This document shows, piece after piece, positions 54,166 to 64,000 of a stretch of DNA of 64,000 bases. The stretch comes from Trichosporon coremiiforme. Taxonomy: Eukaryota; Basidiomycota; Tremellomycetes; Trichosporonales; Trichosporonaceae. The stretch covers positions 2,141,518-2,205,517 of the forward strand of contig BCJJ01000002.1 of assembly GCA_039545355.1 (NCBI GenBank), given 5' to 3'. Every line of letters begins with the position of its first letter. Position 1 is the first letter of the stretch. The position numbers were made by a program, and so were the translations under genes. Below the pieces are notes generated by a model, which saw nothing but the letters and a program-made list of their open reading frames with translations, ran no database searches and had not been told where the DNA came from.

Positions 54166-55396
54166 ATGTCATACAACCACTACCTTCCGCAGAAGGTCGA
54201 TCTCACCCCGAAGCGCCATCATGGATTCCAGGTCGTCCTTTTCTTCTTAGGATGGCTCCTACCGCCTCTCGGTGAGTGACTGCGAACAGTGCTTCTGCGA
54301 TGGGGCTGTGTATTTGCCGCACAGTTGGCCGAAGTGTTCGACCGCCACGCCGTTTCTTGCGGCGCTACCCTGCGCCGGCAGTTGTTCCAAGCGACAAGGT
54401 TATGCGGGGCACTTTTCCGATCACGTAGAGTTTAGTCACTGACAGCCTCAGCCGTTGCCGTGCGCTTCGGGATCGGGAGGGACTTCTTCATCAACGTGAG
54501 TATCACCGAAGGAGGCTATCGTGAATAGGCGCTCGGCATGGAAACGACTTCGATCAATAGTGCTGTCGCGTCAGCGATCTGTTTCGCTTATCAGCCGTTT
54601 GCGCACGTCGTCCACGCGACACAAATGAATGGCATGCTGACCTTTCCAGGTCATCCTGACGCTGTGCGGTTACATCCCTGGACACGGCCACAACTTCTAC
54701 ATTCAGAACATCCGTAACAAGTGAGTAGAAGGGTGGCAAGCGTTGCGATTTCTCAATGCCTAACAACAGCTCGAACAAGGCGCGCACGCCCAAGTGGGCT
54801 ATCCGCTACGGTCTCGTGAACAACGCTGAGCGGGAGCGCAAGGCGCGCAAGAGCCAGTGGGCGAAGCGTTACGACGAGCGCCTTCCCGAATCCACGTTTG
54901 TCGGACAGGAGCTCGCCGAGGGCGAGGAGGGCCCGAACTACGTCCCCACGGTTCCCGGTCAGCAGAAGCGCCGGCCTTCCGAGGGTCTTTGGGACCGCGA
55001 GGACGAGATCTACTACAATGAGGGTGAGTCGAGAATGACTCCAGCTGGCCCCACCGGGAAAACATAGCTGACAACAAAGACGAGGCCCCGAACCAGAGCA
55101 ACTGGCATTACCCTATGAACTTTGAGGGCACCGTTGGCGACGGACGCAGCCGTCGTAACCGCCTGAACAGGACTGCCTCCCGTGGTAGCGACCGCTGGGA
55201 GCGCACTCGGACTGCGCGCGCGGACACCGTCTCGTCGCAGGACTCTTACGGATCGTACCCTCCCAAGGCTGCCACGGACGACGACGTGCCCGTTTGGGGC
55301 AAGGACTACGGTCGTCAGCGCCGATCATCGCGGGGTAGCGGCAGCAGCGGCGGTCGCCGGAACGACCCCGACGCTGTCTTCAACCACGAGTTCTAA
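54166..55396 (+). CDS. PMP3/UPF0057-fold membrane protein with a long C-terminal tail
   Basis: Five exons: 54166-54271, 54452-54495, 54650-54720, 54770-55023 and 55080-55396, encoding 263 residues. The fold is a pair of membrane helices: FQVVLFFLGWLLPPLAVAVR, then GRDFFINVILTLCGYIPGHG and HNFYIQN, matching Pmp3/Sna2-4 (PPxxV...GCxxDxxINxxLxxLGxxPGxxHAxY). Family members are plasma- or vacuole-membrane proteins affecting membrane potential and salt tolerance, usually of 55-140 residues. Here about 170 extra cytosolic residues follow, rich in Arg/Ser/Asp (RRNRLNRTASRGSDRWERTR). All three helix-region introns sit in the small domain. Confidence 0.82.
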
Positions 55397-56506
55397 GCGC
55401 GTCAGCGCCATCTACCAACACGTTCTGACGTGAGCCGCAACTGGTGGTGAACAGAGAGGACACACCTGCGACCCTGCCGAGGGCCGACTGTGGCAAAGTC
55501 GGTCTCGGGAACGCGGGCGAGTAGGGCGATATAGATATATCGCCAGGTATCATTTCCCAGTCGATTCAATCATATCCACAGCCGCTGTACATTAATTGAT
55601 ATTCCCATTCACCGCAAGTATTTTAGTATCGTTAGGGCCTGCCCGTATGCATTCGTGATCTCAGCACGCTGCGACAGCGTCCCGGTGAAGGAGAAGCGGC
55701 AAGCAAGCGTTGCAGGAAATGACGAAAGGTGAGGGAATAGCGAACAGGCAGGCACCTTGGACATGGATGGCGCTTGGGCGTGGGTGACAGTGCACAGTGC
55801 GCCACCGTGTTCCGTGTGTCCCTGCCAGGCGCGCTGTGCGCCCGTTCCCAGGAGATAAGCCCCGCAGCGGGCTGCTTCCCGAGCCTTCTCATGCTATTGA
55901 CGCGCTGACGCGCTGCGGAGGGCAAACGCAAACGCGGCAGGCTCATATACATCGTGACACAACGTTCTCGCCCTTACGGACGGGTCCTCTGTTATTTTTG
56001 CCAGCCAGATCTTTTATATCCGGTGTTGACTGGGATTGGGCGGCGAGTGGCCAAAGTCATGATTACCTGGCGATCAATTCCTCGGTTGGGCGCTTTTCAT
56101 ACACACTCCTGAGCCCTAAGCAGCCTCTCAACGCCCGACTCTGCAGGCGACTGTCAACTCCTCCGTCTTCATCCTTGTTCGTACACCACTCCTCACGTCT
56201 CTATCTTGTGTCTTGCACGCCGCTGCCGGCAATCATACACGACCCCGCCCACTCCTCTGTCCCCCCCCCCCCCCCCAAACGATCGACACACCGCCCAATT
56301 CGATTCGATTCGACCCTGCCGCAACTCCTCCCCTCTTCCCCTCGTCCCGCCGGCGCTTTCGTCGGCATTGGTCCGATCGCCTATCGACCTTAACCTTCCT
56401 TCCATCAACTCACCTCGTGACATATCAGTCCATCTTACCAACAACACCCATTCCAACAACGTTCATCATAGGCGAAAACGACGACGCCTCGGCCGCGACC
56501 CCGACC
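55397..56506. other. MPK1 upstream region and 5' leader with a C16 tract
   Basis: Intergenic, then a CT-rich leader containing an uninterrupted run of 16 C at 56261-56276, about 230 bp before the start codon. An in-frame ATG exists at 56213 upstream of the tract, but translating the C-run makes it an unlikely start. No other gene. Confidence 0.45.
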
Positions 56507-59147
56507 ATGCCTACGGCCATCAGCCCTCCTGCCTCCCCGGCGCCGCCAACGACCTCGCCGATCAAGGCGGTCCTCCCCCGTCGCGCCAAGGCTGTTGCTG
56601 CCGCTGATGGCATCGCCGCGGCCCTTCCCTCTGCCCGGCCGCAAAGCGCATCGACTGTTCCCGCGACGACGGCGAGCCTGACCACTGGCTCCACCGCCGC
56701 GAGCTCCGAGGTCCCTAGCCCGGCAGAACTGGAGAGTGGAGATGGTCCATCAAACGCCTCTGCGTCCGGGTCTGACGAGGCGCGTGATGCGGGAGCAGGC
56801 GAGCTCGGACCAAGTGGCAACAGCGACCTGGCCGTCCCCAATGTGCGATTGTCACCCGCTTCGGCTGCTGCCGGCAGTAGCATGCCGGCTAGTGGAGCCG
56901 GATCACAACACGCTGCGAGTGCCGCACCGACGCCCGTTGGAGACGATGCAGTCGGCACCGCTACGTCGACGACTGCGTCTGGCCGAGGAACGCCAGCGAC
57001 CACCCACGGCGCGAGCATGCTGGCGCAGGCGGCTAGGAGAGGCATGGTCGAGGAGGACAAGGATGAGCATCCTCTGTCGGACCGGAAACTGGCCGAACGG
57101 TAAGTACACACGTCCCGGTCCCTGTTCTACACACTTCCGTGTTACCATTGCGTAATTCACTTTTGTGCTAGTTGTGCTGACTGAACGCAGGGGCTACCAC
57201 ACGATTCACGCGATGAACCACCTCTTCCACGTCCCGGACCGATGGCGCCTACTTCGACCCCTGGGACAGGGAGCGTACGGCCTCGTCGTGTCCGTTCAGG
57301 ACACGGTGTCCGGAGAACCGGTCGCCATCAAGTGCATCACGCGAGTCTTCGATAAACCCATCTTGGCGCGCAGGGCGCTCCGCGAGATCACGCTGCTGAG
57401 ACACTTTGGAGAACATGAGAACTTGACCGGTCTGATTGATCTGGACAATGTTTGGGACGGGTACAACGAGATTTACCTCTACATGGAACCCATGGAGGCG
57501 GATCTGCACCAGATCGTGCGAAGTGGACAGCCGTTAAGCAACCTGCACATTCAGTTCTTCCTCTACCAGCTTCTCCGCGGCGTCAAGTACATCCACTCGG
57601 CAAACGTGATTCACCGCGATCTGAAGCCGGGCAATCTTCTCGTCAATAGCGACTGCGAGCTGAAGATTTGCGACTTTGGACTCGCACGAGGGTACCAGCC
57701 CGCCACGGGCGAGGCTCCCCAGAACGAGGAGCTCAGGATGACGGAGTGTGAGTGCAGCCTCGTGGGACCCTAACGTGAAACACGCTTGTGTGCAACGCAG
57801 CACTGCGCAGCGCCTGCGGTCCCGTGGGACTGATTGTTCCCGCTTCAGAAACAAAACAACTGACTGTTCACAGACGTTGCGACACGATGGTACCGTGCGC
57901 CCGAGATTATGCTATCGAACAAGCGCTACACGGCTGCCATTGATGTCTGGTCGATTGGGTGCATCCTCGGCGAGCTTCTCGGTCTCAAGCCGCTGTTCAA
58001 GGGCAAGGACTACGTCGACCAGCTCAACCTCATCCTGAACGTGCTGGGTACCCCGGACGACGAGACGCTGCAGCGCATGTCGTCCGAGAAGGCGCGCATG
58101 TACATGGCCACCCTACCCCACAGCGAGAAGCGTGACTTCGCCGAGGTGCTTCCGGGAGCCGATCCTGCCGCCCTCGACCTCCTCGCTCAGTTACTGGCCT
58201 TCGATCCCTCGAAGCGTATCGACGTGACGCAGGCGCTAGAGCACCCGTACGTCGGCGCTTACCACGACCCATCCGACGAGCCGACGTGCGAGCCCTTCGA
58301 CCAGTGGGAGCAAGTGGAGGGCCTTGAGACGACGGAGGAGCTTAAGGCTGCCCTCACGAAGGAGATCGTCGAGTACCGGGCCGAGGTCCGAGGAATGGCT
58401 GAGCAGGACATGCTTGCCGAGCTCGAGCAGCAGCGGCAACAGCAGAGCCACCACCTCGCCGAGCAGCCTCCGGCTGACGTCAACATGTCCCAGGGCAAGC
58501 GTGTGGCTGACGAGGACTTGTACGTGGACGCTGCCAAGCGGCAGGTGATCGAGGACTCGGACGACGAGGATTCGCCTGTCGTCATCAAGTCGAAGCTCGG
58601 TCTGGCAGCGCAGGCGGGACGGTCACCGCGCATCGGCGGACGGAAACGGCTAGAGTCCGATGCGTCCGTGCGTTCCGCGGCGTCCGTCGCGTCGGCCGTG
58701 TCTTCTTCTTCAGGAGCTTCCGGCATTCCCGGTTCGCAGATCGTCCCGGGGCCGCGGCATAGGCGCTCGTCGTCGCGGTCATCGGTGCGCCGCTCGATGA
58801 GCTTGTTCGGAACGGTTGGGGGCATGGCTGCATTGGCGATGACGGCCGCTACGCCGAAGAAGGAGGAGGAGGACACAGTCTCGGAGGGGATCTACTCGTC
58901 GATGGCGGAGCGGCGCAACCGCGCAGCCAGCAATGCTACTGTGGATTCGCTGCGCCCGCTCATCCGCCACCTCAGCACGACCTCGCTTGCCGACCTCGGC
59001 ATCAAGAGCCCCGACGCGCTGACGGACGACGAGCCGCTGATCCGGCACTCGCCGCATCACTCACCGCAGCCGCAACCGCAGCCGTCTGGAATCCGGAGAG
59101 GCCGGTCGCGCAGCAAATTTGAGGTTGGCGAGCCGGAGAGCGCGTAG
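56507..59147 (+). CDS. MPK1: Cell-wall-integrity MAP kinase (Slt2/Mpk1)
   Basis: Terminal kinase of the PKC1 cell-wall-integrity cascade. Three exons, 56507-57099, 57191-57747 and 57874-59147, encode 807 residues. A Ser/Ala/Pro-rich N-terminal extension of about 200 residues precedes the kinase: [14 protein letters not shown], catalytic Lys in [10 protein letters not shown] (K245), [11 protein letters not shown] (H339-D341), [10 protein letters not shown] and the activation motif [14 protein letters not shown] (T382, Y384). Intron 2 splits the TEY tyrosine codon. [23 protein letters not shown] and the common-docking-like C-lobe identify the Slt2/ERK5-type class. A Ser/Gln-rich tail follows. 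The start at 56507 is chosen after the C-tract leader. The protein is much longer than yeast Slt2 (about 480 residues). Confidence 0.9.
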
Positions 59148-59454
59148 AATGCGAAGCGTGCGTAGCATGAAGAAGAAGTGAAGCGCAGGAGCAGCAAGAA
59201 GTCACATGTAACGACAGCACCAACACGAAACCACCATCAAGCATAGCATTCAGCAGTATCACCAGCCACGAGTCTCGAAGTCTTTGTCATCCATACAACA
59301 CTAGATGAGCAGCATTCCCAGCCTCCTATGCATTCAGGACCTTTCGTGCATGTTACGCGACGAAGCAGGAAGGATGATGCTGAGCGCTCGCTGGGCGTCA
59401 CGCAGCTCACAGCAGGTCCCAGGGCAAGGCTCAACACTGCCTGACTCCATGCAA

Positions 59455-60767
59455 CCGTGGAAGACAACGAATCTAGCAAAGCCTTCCTCCGACCACGATT
59501 CCCAAGCGAGGTCTGGACCAGTGCGGGCAGAGCACGGCTTGTGTGACGAGTGTGTACACGTAAAACGAACGCGCGTGTGGACCTGGTATGACGCTGGTGG
59601 CACTCGGGCTCAAAATCTTCCGCACCGTGCACCCGTGGGAGACTATGAAACAAGCGCAGCCTTCCTCGGACCTCGATTCCCGGCCAGTGCGAGTCGCATA
59701 TGACCCCAGTGTACGTGAGTGCGAATGTTTTAAGGGCGTGTGGAAGATCGAAAGTCGGGGTGTGTGTTCGCGCAGTGCGGAGGGAGGGTGCCCGTGGGTC
59801 AACTTCAATCTAGCGAAGGTGTCCTCCGACCTCGTATGTCCAGAAGATCGTAACCTTGCCATCGCCGCGGGTCTGAGGATGTCTCGTCCGCTGTTGCTAC
59901 CATTCACCGGCATGTTGCTCGGTAACCAGCTGGCTGCAATGTACGACGCAGGAGGTCGCCATAGCGTAGAATGCATGTACTTGCCATGCATGCCTCGACC
60001 CCTGACCACTACAGCGGCAGCAGGAAGCGAAGCTATGATGCCACACAATGCTGACCTCGCATTTCTGACGCTCGCGCGGTGGAAGTGACCGTGGGAGACA
60101 GTAAACTAGCGAAGCCTTCCCCCGACTTCGATTCCTGCGGATAGTCCAGACCTGTGCGAGCAGATTGCGACTCTTGTATGCAGAGTGTGTCTGAGTGTGC
60201 GTGACCGAGGTTTGTGGCACTCGATCACTCGCTCTGCGTGACCGTGGGATACAACGAATCTGCGAAAGGCTTCCTCCGACCTCGATTCCAGATTGGTGCG
60301 AGGGCTCTGATGCCCATGAGTGCCACCAGAGCACTCGTGAGTGAAAGGTTGCGACAACTGGGCAGCGTGTGTGCTGCCACAGGTAGTGGCCGTCCTTTCT
60401 CCGACCTTGATCGAGCAAAGAGCGCCTACATTCCTGCTCGCACTAACCAATGACCGCCACTGTGCTCTACGGTGGGAGCGCCCGTGGGAAAGAATGAGTC
60501 TAGTGAAGGCTGTCTTCGACATCAAATACTTTGTCGACATATTCTCGCACCCGCCGGGCGTGTGGCAGCAACATCCCATAACTGCCTGCCAGTGCCCCTC
60601 TGCTGCACCCTTCACACTGCCTATCAGACTTCCTAGGGTCTTCAATGGCCTGTCAGATTGCTCTGCAGCCCACTTTTGCGACTTTCATGGCTTGGCTCTC
60701 CGACGAGCGCTGCCGGATCATCCGTGGGAAAGTATGAATCTAGCAGAGGCTGTTTCCGACCTTGGGT
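59455..60767 (+). repeat. Dispersed ~48-bp degenerate repeat, cluster 2 (seven copies)
   Basis: Copies at about 59455, 59633, 59791, 60089, 60242, 60481 and 60722, each 46-50 bp, with a partial copy near 60392-60415. Shared blocks in order are CCGTGGGAGAC, then AATGAATCTAGCGAAG, then CTTCCTCCGACCTCGATTCC. Intervals are 178, 158, 298, 153, 239 and 241 bp, and the sequence between copies is not alike. The whole interval 59148-61272 has no recognised gene; short frames that show a recurring peptide here are translations of the repeat. Confidence 0.7.
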
Positions 60768-61272
60768 GAACACGCAATGGAGAAACCGACCCACTGCCGT
60801 AGCACCCCATCGCTGCGTTCTGTACAGTCATTTTCGTCTTATCAGGCTTAAAGCAAATGAATGGCCCATGCTGGGAGCGTTGAACGAACTGCCGTAGCAA
60901 GAACCGAGCAATACAGCCTATGACCATCTTCGCCGCACCCGTTTCCAATTGTGGCGCCTGCTACATCGGAAGCTTGACGCACACGATAAACCGTGTGCTG
61001 TGTCTGCGTTCAGCATGCACGCACTGTTGCAGGTCTCTCACGGCAAACGGGAGGGCAACTGTGGGAGGCTTTGAGGAACATCCCACTGCGCGATGACCAT
61101 GCCCCTCAGACACGCATTAATCACGGAGTAAGGCGCTAGCACGCTAGCGTTGATCTACACCTTCAGCATCCTTCCGTCTTTGCCACCTCGACCACTCAAA
61201 TCCAATTTTCTCTCCCTTCCCCTTCCTCCGCGCTCTCTGACTCGACTGCCTCACGACGAGAGCCAAAAAAGA

Positions 61273-61360
61273 TGACCTCTGGCGGGGTCGAACCGCCGAC
61301 CTTATGCGTAAATCTCGCAAGATGTTAAGCATACGCTCTAACCAACTGAGCTAAGTGGCC
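61273..61360 (-). tRNA. tRNA-Val (anticodon AAC) with a 14-nt intron
   Basis: 5' GGCCACTTAGCTCAGTTGG, anticodon stem TATGC (61333-61329) paired with GCATA (61307-61303), loop TTAACA, intron 61322-61309, T arm GGCGG-TTCGACC-CCGCC, discriminator A. The acceptor GGCCACT against AGAGGTC has one A-A mismatch at pair 5-68. A run of six T directly downstream is the Pol III terminator. Confidence 0.82.
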
Positions 61361-61718
61361 TGAGCTGTGTACCCCTCCTCTTGCAAGGTGACAACAGTCT
61401 CGCCGTTCGTTCAATCGAAAATGTGCTTCGCCGGCTCCGTTTCTGAAGACGGACGTATGCAGGGAGATCGGTAATTTGCTAACGAGGGTACTCGGTATGC
61501 ATTTGAGGCAGTTGAAGAAAGGGTGCCGAGACGTGCTCTTGTTTTCAAGAGTTGCAAGCTTAATTCTCAGTGCGAGGCAACTTGCGCTCAATCTTGCTTG
61601 CACAAATTGTGTCGACACATTGCATTCTTTCACTTCCTACTTCCTACTTCCTACCAATAGATCCGTTCAGAGGCAACCGAACAAGTGAACTCATCCGGCC
61701 CAGACGGAGTGGCGCCGC
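61361..61718. other. Spacer between tRNA-Val and secreted paralogue 2
   Basis: A CTTCCTACTTCCTACTTCC short tandem run lies near 61631-61650. Otherwise nothing recognised. Confidence 0.45.
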
Positions 61719-62066
61719 TCAGTAGCAGGTGGCGACCTTGCCATCCTGGTTGCAGTTGCCCCCGAACGCCCAGTTCTCGTACCCGTCATCTCCCTTGTTC
61801 TCAAGACGGCCCCAACCCTCGAAAACAACCGTATTGCACTGCTCCCGTCCGAGGCTGGAGCCGCTGTCAGTGATGATCGCGTTCGCGACTTCCCAGCTGA
61901 AGTCGCCGTGGTTTGCGTGGTAGATGAAGACGTTCTTGCCGGGATACCTCTGCATCGTATCATCCAGGGCTCTCCTCACCGCTTCACCCCGCAAGGCGTC
62001 AGAAGACAGGGTAAAGCCACCGAGACTGAGCAGGCCAAGTGCGAGGAGAAGCTGGTTGAAGATCAT
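61719..62066 (-). CDS. Small secreted protein, paralogue 2
   Basis: Single exon of 115 residues from the ATG at 62066. Signal peptide MIFNQLLLALGLLSLGG. The mature part aligns throughout with the gene at 25912-26340: RYPGKNVFIYHANHGDFSWE against FPGANIFSWHANHDMFRVHI, VVFEGWGRLENKGDDGYENW against VIAFDGKGEIENKGDGDYNN, and WAFGGNC against WATWGNC. It has three Cys in the mature part and no membrane segment. The two genes are 36 kb apart on the same strand, but here there is no intron at the place where paralogue 1 needs one. Function unknown. Confidence 0.72.
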   Translation of the reverse strand: MIFNQLLLALGLLSLGGFTLSSDALRGEAVRRALDDTMQRYPGKNVFIYHANHGDFSWEVANAIITDSGSSLGREQCNTVVFEGWGRLENKGDDGYENWAFGGNCNQDGKVATCY

Positions 62067-62231
62067 CGCGTCCGATCCGATGATAAATCACTTCTGTCAG
62101 TACCCGGCTAAGAAGGGGCTTTACGGTGTGATAAGGTGAAAGTAGCTTGAGTGAGCGACTGCGGATGTGCTAGCAGAAGAGGAAGCAGTTCAGTAGCTTG
62201 CTGTTGTCGAATTCTGGACACGAAGAGGCCC

Positions 62232-62239
62232 CTTTTATA
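62232..62239 (-). promoter_or_regulatory. TATA box of secreted paralogue 2
   Basis: TATAAAAG on the minus strand, first base 173 bp upstream of the ATG at 62066, the same motif and distance as for paralogue 1. Confidence 0.55.
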
Positions 62240-62900
62240 CCTTTTCGAGCGACCATCCTCTTGACTGGCAGTGGAGTTGTCACTGGCGTTGGACACTCTG
62301 GCTTCTGCAACAGAGACCTGCAAGGGACCGAGACTCATGACAGTCAGAGCTCGTCTCGGGACGAGTCAAACCAGCTCCAGCCCCCCCCCCCCCCCATCCC
62401 CCCGCGCACCGTCTCGCGTGTTCGGAGTCCGCTTCGGGCCATCATCTGTCCCTGTTGCCATCGTTACGGAGCGAGACTCGGCTTCTTATTACACTCGTCG
62501 GCGAGGGCGGAGTCGGACCTGTATCGACATCGGTTTGGGGACATGCGGGATAACGATGTTACGCAACTTGTGCCGGTTGTACCACAGTCGCGACGCGGGC
62601 ATGGTCAGATCACCGCAGGCACTGAACCGAATGCGCAAGCAACGGTGTCGGGCCTCGGACAGAGGTCAGTCGCAGGTGATAAGGCAAAATGCATGGGCAT
62701 GCTTACAACGTGGGATGTTAACTGATCCTGTCACTTTCGTTTGGATCTATGGAAGTCGATGAGATGAAATCATTGTTGCTGGTCGTTGGTTGGTAACCGA
62801 ACTGCGTTGTGTAGGTGGACGAGTAAGACTCGTTGGTCGTTGGGTTCACAATGTTCCTTCAGGCTGGCCGCGACTGCCGGCTCCGACTGCTCGCCCTTGC
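62240..62900. repeat. Spacer containing a C15 homopolymer tract
   Basis: No gene recognised. A run of 15 C occupies 62391-62405 and is the second long C tract of the window. Confidence 0.5.
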
Positions 62901-64000
62901 CTAGAGGGCAAGACCAGCCTCGTTCATGCGCCAGAAGAGCCAAGCCGACGTCGCCAGGAGGAGGATGCCAATCTTCCACCCGACCTTGTACGCGACAGCG
63001 TCCCAGTCCCACTTACGGCCCCACGTGAACACCTTCCAGCCTGTGAGACCCTCTGGCGGCGGACGGAACGCTGGCTTCGGGCTGACCGTCTTACCTCTGA
63101 ACGGACCCGGCGTCACGTCGCCTGGGCTGCTGGATTCCTGGAGTACATTACTCGTGACCCACATCTGGATGCTGCGCGAGCCGCCAGTGGTCACGCCGAT
63201 GCACACCCACGCGAGCAGTGGACGCGTCGGACCCAGGAACCACAGCGTCAGGTACGTCGCCGGCCAGCAGAGACACTGCAATGACACCAGTCGTGTGACG
63301 GTCGAGGGGAGGGAGTAGTAGCTGCGCCATCGATACGTGAGACCGTTCGTGAGGTAGAAGCAGAAATGGGCTGTGAGCATTGCCTGGGCGTTAGCTAAGA
63401 CAGAAGGACGGGCTTACCCAAGCCATGGCGAGCAGCATGTCGCCGCGGTGCACGGGGAGCTTAACGCCCTCTGTAATGTTGCCCTGGACGAGGCGGTCGA
63501 GCTGCTCGCGGCTGAAGTCGACGCCCCACGGCCACGGGTCCTCCCACAGGTATCCGGTGCAAAGGGCGTGGGCGAGGACGGCGCAGCCCCAGAGCGCGGG
63601 CACGACAGCGAGGAGGCGTAGCCCAATCAGCGACGAGCGCTGGAAGCGAGCCTCGATACTGGCTGCGCGGATGTCAACGATCCGTGGGCTGTCCTCCTCG
63701 CTGTGCGTGCTGTCAAAGACGAGGCCGAGTGCCGCAGCCGAGCGCGGCTGGCCGATCGAAAGCGAACGCTGCCGCCGCCGCGTGCGGGGGCTGAAGGAGA
63801 TCGACCCGCTCGACAGCGAGTCACCGTCCAGGTCGTCGTCCGCGTCCTCGCTCCCAGTCATACCACCTGGTGGGCTGTGGAGCACCAGCGACTCGGCATC
63901 GGAGCTCTCCTGGCTGCTGTTTCCACCGGTACCGGAGCCCGGCGTCCAAGTCGTCAGCGGAGAGAGGTGCGGTGCGGGCAGGCGAGGTGAGAAGCGCGAC
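62901..64000 (-). CDS. EOS1: EOS1-like N-glycosylation protein (5' end outside the window)
   Basis: ER multi-pass membrane protein; yeast Eos1 is needed for N-glycosylation and oxidative-stress tolerance. The last exon is 63383-62901 and the preceding one runs from 63418 to the right edge, joined in phase 0 across a 34-nt intron with a CTAAC branch site. The frame is open to position 64000, so the 5' end is missing; an internal ATG lies at 63861. The family region includes SSLIGLRLLAVVPALWGCAV, HRGDMLLAMAW|AMLTAHFCFY, LCWPATYLTLWFLGP and the signature SRSIQMWVTSN, with four or five hydrophobic segments. The N-terminal part is Ser/Asp-rich and cytosolic in character. Confidence 0.75.

Noticed and set aside
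56213..56506. Upstream in-frame ATG for MPK1 at 56213
   Set aside because: Translation would have to pass the C16 tract and CT-rich leader; the ATG at 56507 is a more credible start.
59473..60948. Several minus- and plus-strand frames with a recurring peptide (ESRSEEGFARF / PWESMNLAEAV types)
   Set aside because: The recurring peptides are translations of the dispersed 48-bp repeat; frames are short, start variably and lack splice support.
1..64000. CRISPR array, phage, insertion sequence or bacterial operon features
   Set aside because: The window is eukaryotic: spliced genes, intron-containing tRNAs and nuclear-encoded mitochondrial proteins. No regularly spaced identical repeats or transposase frames were seen.

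Overview
This is a gene-dense stretch of a fungal nuclear genome, most likely a basidiomycete yeast of the Tremellomycetes and plausibly Trichosporonales. That placement is inference. What is seen directly: about 30 spliced protein genes with very short introns (mostly 30-60 nt, GTRAGT-type donors, a CTGAC/CTAAC branch site a few bases before the acceptor), GC-rich coding sequence, tRNA genes with introns, and no operons. All exon joins below were worked out by hand from splice signals, phase and family similarity.

Left part (1-7.8 kb): conserved cell-cycle and lipid genes. The 3' part of a KNL1/Spc7 kinetochore gene runs off the left edge. PCNA (minus) and the SAC1 phosphoinositide phosphatase (plus) share a divergent promoter carrying two MluI cell-cycle boxes. 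A small tail-anchored protein follows.

Accessory block (about 8-20 kb): a decayed F-box-like gene, then three plus-strand paralogues (10.5-12.9 kb) that each encode one SUMO/Rad60-SLD-like beta-grasp domain with the same four-exon layout. Next come a minus-strand gene with two such modules, a further gene combining a beta-grasp-like N-terminus with a long C-terminal region, and an RRM-like gene. This local family of ubiquitin-like proteins is the most unusual content of the window.

Middle and right (20-64 kb): a HAM1/BPI-like protein, a YGQ-repeat DUF7721-type protein, tRNA-Pro and tRNA-Leu, a small secreted protein with a paralogue 36 kb away, a coiled-coil protein, an ER membrane protein, the Fe-S co-chaperone JAC1, an SRP40/Nopp140 protein, a glycerol-3-phosphate acyltransferase, a one-frame fusion of aspartate kinase with an alanine-aminotransferase-type enzyme, a membrane coiled-coil protein, complex I subunit NDUFB3, a DUF1399/GRDP protein, a G-patch-like protein, a predicted N-myristoylated basic protein, a PMP3-fold protein, the cell-wall-integrity MAP kinase MPK1/SLT2, tRNA-Val and, at the right edge, an EOS1-like N-glycosylation protein. 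A degenerate repeat of about 48 bp occurs in two clusters (29.3-29.7 kb and 59.5-60.8 kb) in opposite orientations.

The genes do not form one pathway. The local connections are the shared PCNA/SAC1 promoter, the clustered SUMO-like paralogues, and the two secreted paralogues, whose TATA boxes lie at the same distance from the start codon.
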